Below, in pieces: positions 1-5,848 of a DNA stretch of 8,248 nucleotides. The notes below the pieces were generated by a model. The model was not told where the DNA came from. It was given only the letters and a program-made list of their open reading frames with translations, and made no database searches. Source of the stretch: Thermodesulfovibrionia bacterium (GTDB lineage: Bacteria; Nitrospirota; Thermodesulfovibrionia; UBA6902); NCBI GenBank assembly GCA_947258735.1, contig CAMYJJ010000135.1:1-8248 (forward strand), written 5' to 3'. Both the position numbers and the translations under genes were made by a program. Numbering within the stretch: the stretch's first letter is position 1; every line of letters begins with the position of its first letter.

Positions 1-1184
1 ACAATTACACACTTGACTATATTAGCAGCTGCATAGATTCCGGAACATCGATCCCGAATGAAACAATGGATATTGCGGGAAATCCCATCTATGGAATGCG
101 GGACATTGGAGCATATGAGTACCAGCCTCCTTTTCTCATTGGTACTGACAGAATAGATACGGGAGGTAATGCAAGAATATATGCAGATGGGAAATTCCGC
201 TACAGATCATTCATTTTCGAAACAACTGCAGATATTTCAATAGTCCCTCAGGATGGATTTAATTCAGGTGATTACAGTCACTGGATGGATGTTACCATTG
301 ACATCTGGAATACCTCAGGAGATTACCGGAAAAATTGGACAGAAACATCAACTGCTGGCCTATCTACAGTTACCCACATAATAGGTGATTTGGAGGCACA
401 TAAATATTACAGGATTATTGTGGACAGTGTACCGGCAGACAGCAATAATGTCAGTGGTCCAGATTGTGACAATAATGGCGAATGTTTTTCTGACAGTCTG
501 GGCAGAATAACCTTTGATTACACAGGTACGTACTCCTCTCATGCTTTCCAGGTAGATGAAGGAGACAATACACAGGATGCTGACGAAGACGGTTTTTCTG
601 TTGAAGCTGGGGACTGCTATGATGCTGACCCCGCCGTCAACCCCGGCGCATCTGAGATATGGTATGACGGAACCGATCAGAACTGCGACGGCTGGAACGA
701 TTACGATCAGGACGGTGATGGATATGAGCACAATGGTTATGGAGGTACTGACTGTAATGACTTTAACCTTGATATAAACCCTTTGACATACTGGTACCCT
801 GACGTTGATGGTGACACATATGGAACTCCATCTGTTTGGCTTCAACAGTGCCACCAACCGACTAACTACGTACAGGACAACACTGACTGTGATGATTATG
901 ATATAAATCTTTATCCGGGTGGTCTTCCTGTCAGGTTATACGGAGCAACGCCCCAGTATTTTTTAACGCTTGGGGAGGCATTTGCAATTGCCTCTTATGG
1001 CGATACAATCCAGGTCAAAGGCACAAATTTAACGGAAAATCCTGTTGCGGATGTGTCAGCCTCACTGGAAACAGGATACAACTGCGCCTTTACACTAAAT
1101 ACAGCGACTACAATTATCAATGGAAGTATGTCAGTCAGTGAAGGGGCACTTACAATCAGCGGGGGACTGCTTCAACTCAAGTAG
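1..1184 (+). CDS. C-terminal part of a large secreted multidomain protein with MopE-like metal-binding motifs (5' truncated by window)
   Basis: The reading frame is open from base 3, with no stop before the first in-frame ATG at 66, so the gene starts upstream; 393 residues are visible (numbered from base 3). Residues 1-40 resemble the end of a parallel beta-helix / choice-of-anchor-Q module: a CIDSGT-like motif, then a D-GNP...DIGAYEY ending. Residues about 43-188 look like a beta-sandwich module, ending in a segment with GRITFDYTGTYSSHAF. Residues about 192-309 (bases 576-929) carry three Asp/Cys-rich units of the D-D-DG...DC-D type, one followed by NPGASE and DGTDQNCDG; this matches the putative metal-binding motif named after MopE. 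Residues 310-393 form a beta-helix-like module (GATPQYFLTLGEAF, then TGYNCAF) also found at the N-terminus of the gene at 5839. No C-terminal sorting signal is visible. Extracellular location is inferred; substrate and role are unknown. Confidence 0.85.
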   Translation, partial: NYTLDYISSCIDSGTSIPNETMDIAGNPIYGMRDIGAYEYQPPFLIGTDRIDTGGNARIYADGKFRYRSFIFETTADISIVPQDGFNSGDYSHWMDVTIDIWNTSGDYRKNWTETSTAGLSTVTHIIGDLEAHKYYRIIVDSVPADSNNVSGPDCDNNGECFSDSLGRITFDYTGTYSSHAFQVDEGDNTQDADEDGFSVEAGDCYDADPAVNPGASEIWYDGTDQNCDGWNDYDQDGDGYEHNGYGGTDCNDFNLDINPLTYWYPDVDGDTYGTPSVWLQQCHQPTNYVQDNTDCDDYDINLYPGGLPVRLYGATPQYFLTLGEAFAIASYGDTIQVKGTNLTENPVADVSASLETGYNCAFTLNTATTIINGSMSVSEGALTISGGLLQLK

Positions 1185-1436
1185 ACTCATCTAAACATCA
1201 GATCGGTTTTCTATGCCCATTAGTTCAAGTTAATACACCAGGTTTGCTCAAGAATTGAGGAATTCCGGCATATGGTCAATTGTAAATTAGAATTGCTCCC
1301 ATAAATATTTATTTCATTTTGTGATTTAACTTACATATAAATGATATGTTTTGCTATTAAATAATAGAGAGAGTAAAAAATATTATAAACATCAGCTCTG
1401 ATTTTCAAATAACTAAATCATGGCACTAAGACTTTA
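1185..1436. other. AT-rich intergenic region without a recognisable gene
   Basis: This gap separates the first secreted protein from the 486-residue protein. I see no coding sequence. A short hairpin (CTCAA, loop GAA, TTGAG) lies at 1247-1259, but no T-run follows, so I do not call a terminator. From about 1300 the sequence is very AT-rich and must supply any promoter for the downstream gene. The best candidate is TTGTGA at 1319-1324 with a 17-base spacer to TGATAT at 1342-1347, which is too weak to annotate. Confidence 0.4.
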
Positions 1437-2897
1437 ATGAATATTTACCGAGATAGACCAATCATGGAATTTATTTTGTCAGCACTTCTCTTATCGGTAT
1501 TACTATTTACTCAAGGCGGAATAGCCTATGGATCTGATTACCGTAACTTCTATGGAATAGTATGGAGAGGAAGTTCATCTGACAACATCAGGTATGCAAA
1601 GCAGATGGGATATGATTATGTTGCTCATCAGGGTAATATGAATAACCTGCCTGAAGCCTCGAATACTAAATTTTATGTGGTAAATCCTGAATTGCGTGTA
1701 ACGCCTGTACATTTTCAAATTGACCTTACGAAGACATATTCACCGGAGGAAAAAGCTATATATGAGAATTATTTTACCTGGAAGAGCAATACAGCGACAT
1801 TTCCAAACAATATAGCAACTGGCTGGTGGTATAGTGATGAGGTTTTTCTGCCAGTCTATGATTTTCAGCAACAGACAGTCATAGATGAAACTATTTCAGC
1901 CATAATTTCCAAGGTTAAATCATATGAAAACCTTTCGATCAGTTACACCTTTGCCGGATTAATGTGGGATGTACCGGACCTTAAAGGAGATTTCTGGACA
2001 GGCTGGAGCAGGTCAGGAGGCAAATTCGTCAATCTTGGCCATTGGACGGGAAATGACTCTTGCGCCTCTGCTGACCATGTACATGATTACTCCTCATACA
2101 CTGAGGGTAAGGCAAGCTTTTACAAAGAACTTTACCGGAGAGTAAAAGAAGAATTTCCTGATGCCAGGTTCATATCAGAGCCATATATTATTTATGACAG
2201 ATGGATCAAAGATATCAAGGACCGTCCGGATGCAGCAAAACTGATGCCGGATATGCTGACACAGGAGGCCTCAGGCACAACATTTGTAGATGATACTCGT
2301 ATATTCGACAGTGGATTAATAACCAAAGACCGGGTTGGCCTCACAACCCCAGGCATATTTGACGAAAACAATAATCGGCTTCATGCTGCAAAGGCCGCAA
2401 TAAACGGTTCATGGTTTAACTGGTTCGGAAGGTTCGGCGGGAGCGGTGATATGCCGGACTATGCAAACATTTATGATGTCCCTGCAAGACTTCAGTTAAT
2501 TCGTGTGCTGCCAAATTGGGATAACCTCGTCAATATCCCATTGGAGGCAAGAACGTGGGATGGCGATACATACATCAGTCCAAACAGCTATGTTGATTCT
2601 CATATCATTTATTCAAGGCACCATAAAACAGGGAAAATATTTGTTGTGTTTCTTAATACAGCGGGATCCATAAAGCTGCAAGAAAATGAAACTATAACCT
2701 CAGTAATGCGAACAAATGGTCTGTTTATTGAAACAGTCGACGGAATTCAGGATGTAGAGATCGAGAATAACGAAATTAGATTAACAAACCCAGCTTATAC
2801 CGGTAAGGGATATATCATCACGACTTCTGAACCAGGTGCCGATGTAATTCCGCCAGCCCCTCCTTCGAACGTTCAATATGTCATTCTACAGAATTAA
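1437..2897 (+). CDS. Secreted protein of unknown function, probable TIM-barrel hydrolase-like fold with C-terminal beta domain
   Basis: I do not recognise the family by name. The 486-residue product begins with a Sec signal peptide: basic residues at 5 and 7, a hydrophobic stretch at about 11-25, and likely cleavage near A30-Y-G-S33. The mature part opens with FYGIVWRG then IRYAKQMGYDYVA, a pattern typical of the first beta/alpha unit of a TIM barrel. Later putative strand ends carry acidic residues suited to a glycoside-hydrolase-like site: D134-E135 in WWYSDE, D179 in LMWDVPD, E248 in ISEPY and E277 in LTQEAS. Residues about 385-465 read as a small beta-sandwich, and the protein ends in a proline-rich linker (IPPAPPSNVQ). 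ATG 1437 is preferred because it keeps the basic n-region; ATG 1464 is an alternative. Neither has a good Shine-Dalgarno site. Secretion is well supported; enzymatic function is inference only. Confidence 0.85.
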   Translation: MNIYRDRPIMEFILSALLLSVLLFTQGGIAYGSDYRNFYGIVWRGSSSDNIRYAKQMGYDYVAHQGNMNNLPEASNTKFYVVNPELRVTPVHFQIDLTKTYSPEEKAIYENYFTWKSNTATFPNNIATGWWYSDEVFLPVYDFQQQTVIDETISAIISKVKSYENLSISYTFAGLMWDVPDLKGDFWTGWSRSGGKFVNLGHWTGNDSCASADHVHDYSSYTEGKASFYKELYRRVKEEFPDARFISEPYIIYDRWIKDIKDRPDAAKLMPDMLTQEASGTTFVDDTRIFDSGLITKDRVGLTTPGIFDENNNRLHAAKAAINGSWFNWFGRFGGSGDMPDYANIYDVPARLQLIRVLPNWDNLVNIPLEARTWDGDTYISPNSYVDSHIIYSRHHKTGKIFVVFLNTAGSIKLQENETITSVMRTNGLFIETVDGIQDVEIENNEIRLTNPAYTGKGYIITTSEPGADVIPPAPPSNVQYVILQN

Positions 2898-2898
2898 C

Positions 2899-3024
2899 AT
2901 GCTAAAACATCAAGCCATTTATGATATTGCATTAAAACCGTATCAAACGAGGACACGCATAGAAAGGTCTGATGTTCAAATTATTGCACAACTGATTGAA
3001 ACGCGCTCCTTAAGATTGTCATAA
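2899..3024 (+). CDS. Possible small ORF, 41 codons, directly after the 486-residue gene
   Basis: An ATG one base after the upstream TAA opens a 41-codon frame ending at a TAA at 3022-3024. The product is hydrophilic and basic, with a helix-like C-terminal half (RIERSDVQIIAQLIETRSL). There is no Shine-Dalgarno site, so translation would depend on termination-reinitiation from the preceding gene. No family is recognised. A chance open frame is at least as likely; it is listed because of its tight spacing and protein-like composition. Confidence 0.2.
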   Translation: MLKHQAIYDIALKPYQTRTRIERSDVQIIAQLIETRSLRLS

Positions 3025-3154
3025 ATTTCCTGGCGTACGTAAGCCAGTGATTATAGTGCTCCTGACCTGCCTTTAGCAAACAAGACTTATCGCATAATTG
3101 TATAAATTATTAACGTTTTAAAATTATTTATTGTTAAAATATATTACATTTTCC
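3025..3154. other. Non-coding upstream region with AT-rich tract before the promoter
   Basis: No gene is seen here. The first part contains the imperfect palindrome at 3030-3047. From about 3100 to 3152 the sequence is almost pure A/T, with phased A and T runs such as TTTTAAAATTATTTATTG. This sits immediately upstream of the -35 element at 3155 and could act as an UP element or a bent-DNA segment that strengthens the promoter. No factor-independent terminator for the upstream gene is visible. Confidence 0.4.
3030..3047. repeat. Imperfect 18-bp palindrome
   Basis: CTGGCGTACGTAAGCCAG pairs at eight of nine positions when folded on itself; the single mismatch is G opposite A at the sixth position. 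No T-run follows, so it does not fit an intrinsic terminator. A protein-binding site or an mRNA 3'-end structure is possible. Confidence 0.4.
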
Positions 3155-3183
3155 TTGACATTCAAGCGGTTAGATGCTATATT
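3155..3183 (+). promoter_or_regulatory. Sigma70-type promoter for the propeller gene(s)
   Basis: TTGACA at 3155-3160 matches the -35 consensus exactly. A 17-base spacer leads to TATATT at 3178-3183, which matches the -10 consensus at five of six positions. The AT-rich tract just upstream could add UP-element strength. Transcription would start near 3190, giving a leader of about 125 nt before the GTG start at 3317. It is the best promoter in the window and probably drives the lipoprotein gene and, by read-through, the paralogue at 5839. Confidence 0.75.
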
Positions 3184-3217
3184 AAATATCTGAAACTGTT
3201 TTCCGATATCACTACTG

Positions 3218-3247
3218 TTGACTAAATATGATCATATTATCGATACT
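3218..3247 (+). promoter_or_regulatory. Possible second promoter overlapping a perfect 14-bp palindrome (operator candidate)
   Basis: TTGACT at 3218-3223 and GATACT at 3242-3247 are separated by 18 bases and could form a weaker promoter. The spacer contains AATATGATCATATT at 3225-3238, a perfect 14-bp palindrome. A dimeric regulator bound there would block this promoter and lie about 35 bp downstream of the predicted start of the stronger promoter. No regulator gene is present in the window to name it. Confidence 0.35.
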
Positions 3248-3303
3248 ATTACATTGATTTAGAATCATTACAATTTAGCTTCAGCTAATTATTTCTTATC
3301 TCT

Positions 3304-3309
3304 AAAAGG
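3304..3309 (+). promoter_or_regulatory. Ribosome binding site that supports a GTG start at 3317
   Basis: AAAAGG lies 7 bases before GTG 3317. The frame has an upstream TAG at 3260-3262 and no ATG, GTG or TTG between them. The lipoprotein signal peptide also begins at this codon, so the GTG is the supported start. Confidence 0.6.
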
Positions 3310-3316
3310 TATCCAC

Positions 3317-5716
3317 GTGGATTACAGGCATCCGTTATGTACGTTTTTAATTATTTTCGTGTTGTTCACTATTACATCCTGTGGTAGTGGTGGCGGAGGA
3401 GGAGGGGGCTCAGCCGCTAATTCTTCCTCCAGTGGCTCAGTGTCTTTGAGTGTGCCGATTCTCTCCATTGAAAGTTCTTTTGATAGCCCGAATAAAGGAC
3501 ATTATGGCCAGACCAGAAGTGTGTTAAAAAGTGGAAATTACGTTTATGTTGCTGACGGCAACACAGGGCTTATTGTACTCCTGGTAACAAAATTCAATAC
3601 ATTGTCAAGGATTGCTGCGCTTCCATTAGCAGGATCAGGTCGAGCCGTTTCACTTGCAATGAAAGGCAATTACATCTATATGGCTGCCCGGGATGAAGGA
3701 GTTTATGTAATTGACGTATCAAATCCTCCGACGCCGGTTTTAACAAATAAACTAGCTCCCGGGAGTCTTATTAATTCAGGCGATCAGAGTGAGATTGACA
3801 ATGCAAAAGTAACATTTTTAAAACAAGTGGATGATTTGCTTTATGTGAGTGCAGGAGTTTATTTTGTAATTCTGGATATCACTGTCCCTGGAAGTCCTGT
3901 GGGTATGGGAATGATTAAATTGTCCTCAATTAATCAACACTTTGTTATTGAAAATAACATGGCCTACATAGCTGGATATTATAAAGGACTGAGAATTATC
4001 GATCTCTCATTCCCCGCTACTCCTACCTTGGTAATCGAAAAATATGGAGGGAGAACATATCAGGGAATTGCAAAATTAAATAATTATATATATATGGGAG
4101 GTGGAGGCAGCGGCCTCCTTGTAATCGACATATCTGACCGTAATAGCCCCACTCTTGCAAACCAGATTTCCTTGCAGGACGAAGGAGAAAAATCCCCCTA
4201 CAGCATGAGCGTATGGAAAAACTTCTTGTTCGTCGCTGACGGCTTACAGGGCATTAAAATAGTAGATATATCAACTCCCGTGAGTCCTGTTCTGCTAGAC
4301 ACCTTCGATACTCCAGGTGACTGTCATGACTTGGTCGTTGATGACAGCAAACTATACGTTGCTGATTTTTTCGAAGGTGTTCATTTAATAAATATTTTTG
4401 AAACATCAGACATTGATGGAGACGGTGTTGCAGATGGAGCTGATTCATTTCCATCTGACCCGCTTGAATGGCTCGACACTGATGGTGATAATATAGGCAA
4501 TAATGCCGACACCGATGATGATAATGATACGATACTGGACTCTTCTGATGATTTCCCAACTAACCCGCTGGAATGGCTCGACACTGATGGTGACGGCTTC
4601 GGTGATAATACTGATGTTTTCATCCTTGACCCTTCTGAATGGGAAGACTCTGATTTAGACGGCATCGGGGACAACGCTGACACAATAGACGTCCCGGAAC
4701 TTATAAATTTGTCACCAGTATCTTCGTATACTTCTTTTGGGCAGGCAAGGGGCACCCTGAAGGATGACAACTATATTTATGTTGCTAACGGTACCTCCGG
4801 GCTTACCGTACTTGAAATAGCCACAAATGGTTCTTTGAGTGAAATAGGCTCATATACGCTAAACAGCGGAGGCCGTGCCCGGTATCTGGCAAAAATCAAC
4901 CAATATCTGTATATGGCTGCTAGAAGTGAAGGGCTTATCGTATTAGATGTATCTGATCCCGCAAATCCCCAGCATGTTTATACCTATGATACGCCAGATA
5001 TGGCCACATTTCTGACTCTGGATGGTACTACGCTTTACCTCAGTGACCGCAACAGTCTGCAAATTTTTGATGTTTCTATTCCACAGACGCCTATATGGCT
5101 CTCGGAACTCACAAAACATGCGCTGGAACCTAAAGTTACATTATCAGAGTTTGAGCATGTCATTGTCCATGAAGACATTGCTTATATAGCCGGGTACTAT
5201 CACGGACTGATTATTGTAGATGTATCTGACCCTGCATCCCCATCAATTATCAGCAGAAAATTAAGTTCGCTTGCCCCATCAGGGCATGCGCTCTGGGCAG
5301 TAGAAAAATATGGCAACTATGTGTTCACGGGTGGAGAGGGCAGCGGATTAATTGTTTACGACATTCGAGATCCCTACAATCCGGAAGAAAAAACTGTACT
5401 CCCCCTACCCTCAAGCTCTATTGTACTGACTACTCTTGATGACCCTCCTTTTCATATGAAGGCTTTGGGTACATATTTGTTCATCGCAGATGGAGAGAAC
5501 AACATACAAATAGTAAACATATCAGATCCACTATCTCCATTTATAGCAAATGAATTTTCTGCCCCGGGGAATACTCAGGACTTTTCTGTATATGGCTATA
5601 CATTGATTATTGGTAATTATACTGATGGCATCCGCTTAATAAACCTCGGCAGCAATGTTGATCATGACAGCGATGGTATCCCAAATTTTCTCGATAGTTC
5701 ACCGTTAGTTCCTTAA
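3317..5716 (+). CDS. Lipoprotein with two seven-bladed LVIVD beta-propellers joined by an Asp-rich (TSP3-like) hinge
   Basis: The 799-residue product starts with GTG and a lipoprotein signal: a hydrophobic core at about 9-19 and lipobox I-T-S-C with Cys22. Gly follows the Cys rather than Asp, which suggests outer-membrane sorting. A poly-Gly/Ser tether follows. Residues about 60-363 hold seven LVIVD-type blades of the form Y-Y-A...GL-V-D-S-P--P. Residues 365-461 form an Asp-rich linker of repeated DTDGDGFGDN / FP-DPLEW units, like thrombospondin-3 calcium sites. Residues about 465-780 hold seven more blades. The tail (781-799) is one more Asp-rich unit, DHDSDGIPN. Blade 2 (YMAAR-EG), blade 4 (IAGYY-GL) and blade 5 (GG-GSGL) keep their own signatures in both propellers. 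Known LVIVD proteins are mostly uncharacterised; a surface binding or scaffold role is inference. The paralogue follows 122 nt downstream, probably in one transcript. Confidence 0.92.
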   Translation: MDYRHPLCTFLIIFVLFTITSCGSGGGGGGGSAANSSSSGSVSLSVPILSIESSFDSPNKGHYGQTRSVLKSGNYVYVADGNTGLIVLLVTKFNTLSRIAALPLAGSGRAVSLAMKGNYIYMAARDEGVYVIDVSNPPTPVLTNKLAPGSLINSGDQSEIDNAKVTFLKQVDDLLYVSAGVYFVILDITVPGSPVGMGMIKLSSINQHFVIENNMAYIAGYYKGLRIIDLSFPATPTLVIEKYGGRTYQGIAKLNNYIYMGGGGSGLLVIDISDRNSPTLANQISLQDEGEKSPYSMSVWKNFLFVADGLQGIKIVDISTPVSPVLLDTFDTPGDCHDLVVDDSKLYVADFFEGVHLINIFETSDIDGDGVADGADSFPSDPLEWLDTDGDNIGNNADTDDDNDTILDSSDDFPTNPLEWLDTDGDGFGDNTDVFILDPSEWEDSDLDGIGDNADTIDVPELINLSPVSSYTSFGQARGTLKDDNYIYVANGTSGLTVLEIATNGSLSEIGSYTLNSGGRARYLAKINQYLYMAARSEGLIVLDVSDPANPQHVYTYDTPDMATFLTLDGTTLYLSDRNSLQIFDVSIPQTPIWLSELTKHALEPKVTLSEFEHVIVHEDIAYIAGYYHGLIIVDVSDPASPSIISRKLSSLAPSGHALWAVEKYGNYVFTGGEGSGLIVYDIRDPYNPEEKTVLPLPSSSIVLTTLDDPPFHMKALGTYLFIADGENNIQIVNISDPLSPFIANEFSAPGNTQDFSVYGYTLIIGNYTDGIRLINLGSNVDHDSDGIPNFLDSSPLVP
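4458..4488 (+). repeat. Direct repeat copy 1 in the Asp-rich hinge
   Basis: This 31-base unit, starting ACCCGCT and ending GATGGTGA, recurs at 4563-4593 with a single difference (T at 4465, G at 4570). It encodes the PLEWLDTDG part of the hinge. The copies lie 105 bases (35 codons) apart, so recombination between them would keep the frame. Confidence 0.8.
4563..4593 (+). repeat. Direct repeat copy 2 in the Asp-rich hinge
   Basis: This is the second copy of the unit at 4458-4488, identical at 30 of 31 positions. The near-identity includes synonymous sites, unlike the other hinge repeats, so this internal duplication or conversion is younger than the rest of the hinge. Confidence 0.8.
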
Positions 5717-5718
5717 AC

Positions 5719-5743
5719 GTGAGCATCAGCCATTCATGCTGAC
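5719..5743. repeat. Imperfect inverted repeat just after the lipoprotein stop codon
   Basis: GTGAGCAT and ATGCTGAC pair at seven of eight positions around a nine-base loop, beginning three bases after the TAA. The hairpin is followed by A residues, not T, so it is not an intrinsic terminator for the + strand. It may protect the 3' end of the upstream message or modulate read-through into the paralogue. Confidence 0.35.
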
Positions 5744-5776
5744 AAAAAACAGTATACGCTGCGGCCGGACAGCTGA

Positions 5777-5848
5777 ATGAGAAGAGAGATAATTACTATG
5801 CTGCAGGTATATCATATAACCAATGGTCTGATTAAGCCATGGATTTAG
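5777..5848 (+). CDS. Possible leader peptide ORF, 23 codons, upstream of the second propeller gene
   Basis: ATG 5777 opens 23 codons ending at TAG 5846-5848; an in-frame ATG at 5798, preceded by a purine-rich AGAGAGAT, would give 16 codons. The stop lies 8 bases before ATG 5857 of the next gene, a spacing that allows coupled reinitiation. The short length and lack of any recognisable family make a chance ORF likely. Confidence 0.15.
   Translation: MRREIITMLQVYHITNGLIKPWI

Noticed and set aside
556..777. Open frame of 73 codons on the plus strand
   Set aside because: It is an out-of-frame shadow of the MopE-like region, with Thr/Met-rich low-complexity sequence.
360..857. Open frame of 165 codons on the minus strand
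   Set aside because: It lies wholly inside the first secreted-protein gene, is Val/Ile-rich as expected for the antisense of Asp/Asn/Tyr codons, and has no recognisable domain.
1319..1347. Promoter for the 486-residue gene (TTGTGA, 17-base spacer, TGATAT)
   Set aside because: The match to the -10 consensus is poor, and several equally weak options exist in this AT-rich stretch.
2898..3060. Possible transposase remnant, from short protein-like stretches in minus-strand frames
   Set aside because: No frame gives a recognisable transposase motif, and there are no terminal inverted repeats or target-site duplications.
3385..3412. G-rich GGA-type tract in the lipoprotein tether as a phase-variation site
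   Set aside because: The longest G run is only five and the units are triplets, so changes would mostly keep the frame; poly-Gly tethers are common in lipoproteins.
4254..4770. Two minus-strand open frames (4254-4559 and 4381-4770)
   Set aside because: Both are antisense shadows of the Asp-rich hinge and give His- or Ser-rich low-complexity peptides.
5719..5751. Intrinsic terminator after the lipoprotein gene
   Set aside because: The hairpin is imperfect and is followed by an A-run rather than a T-run.
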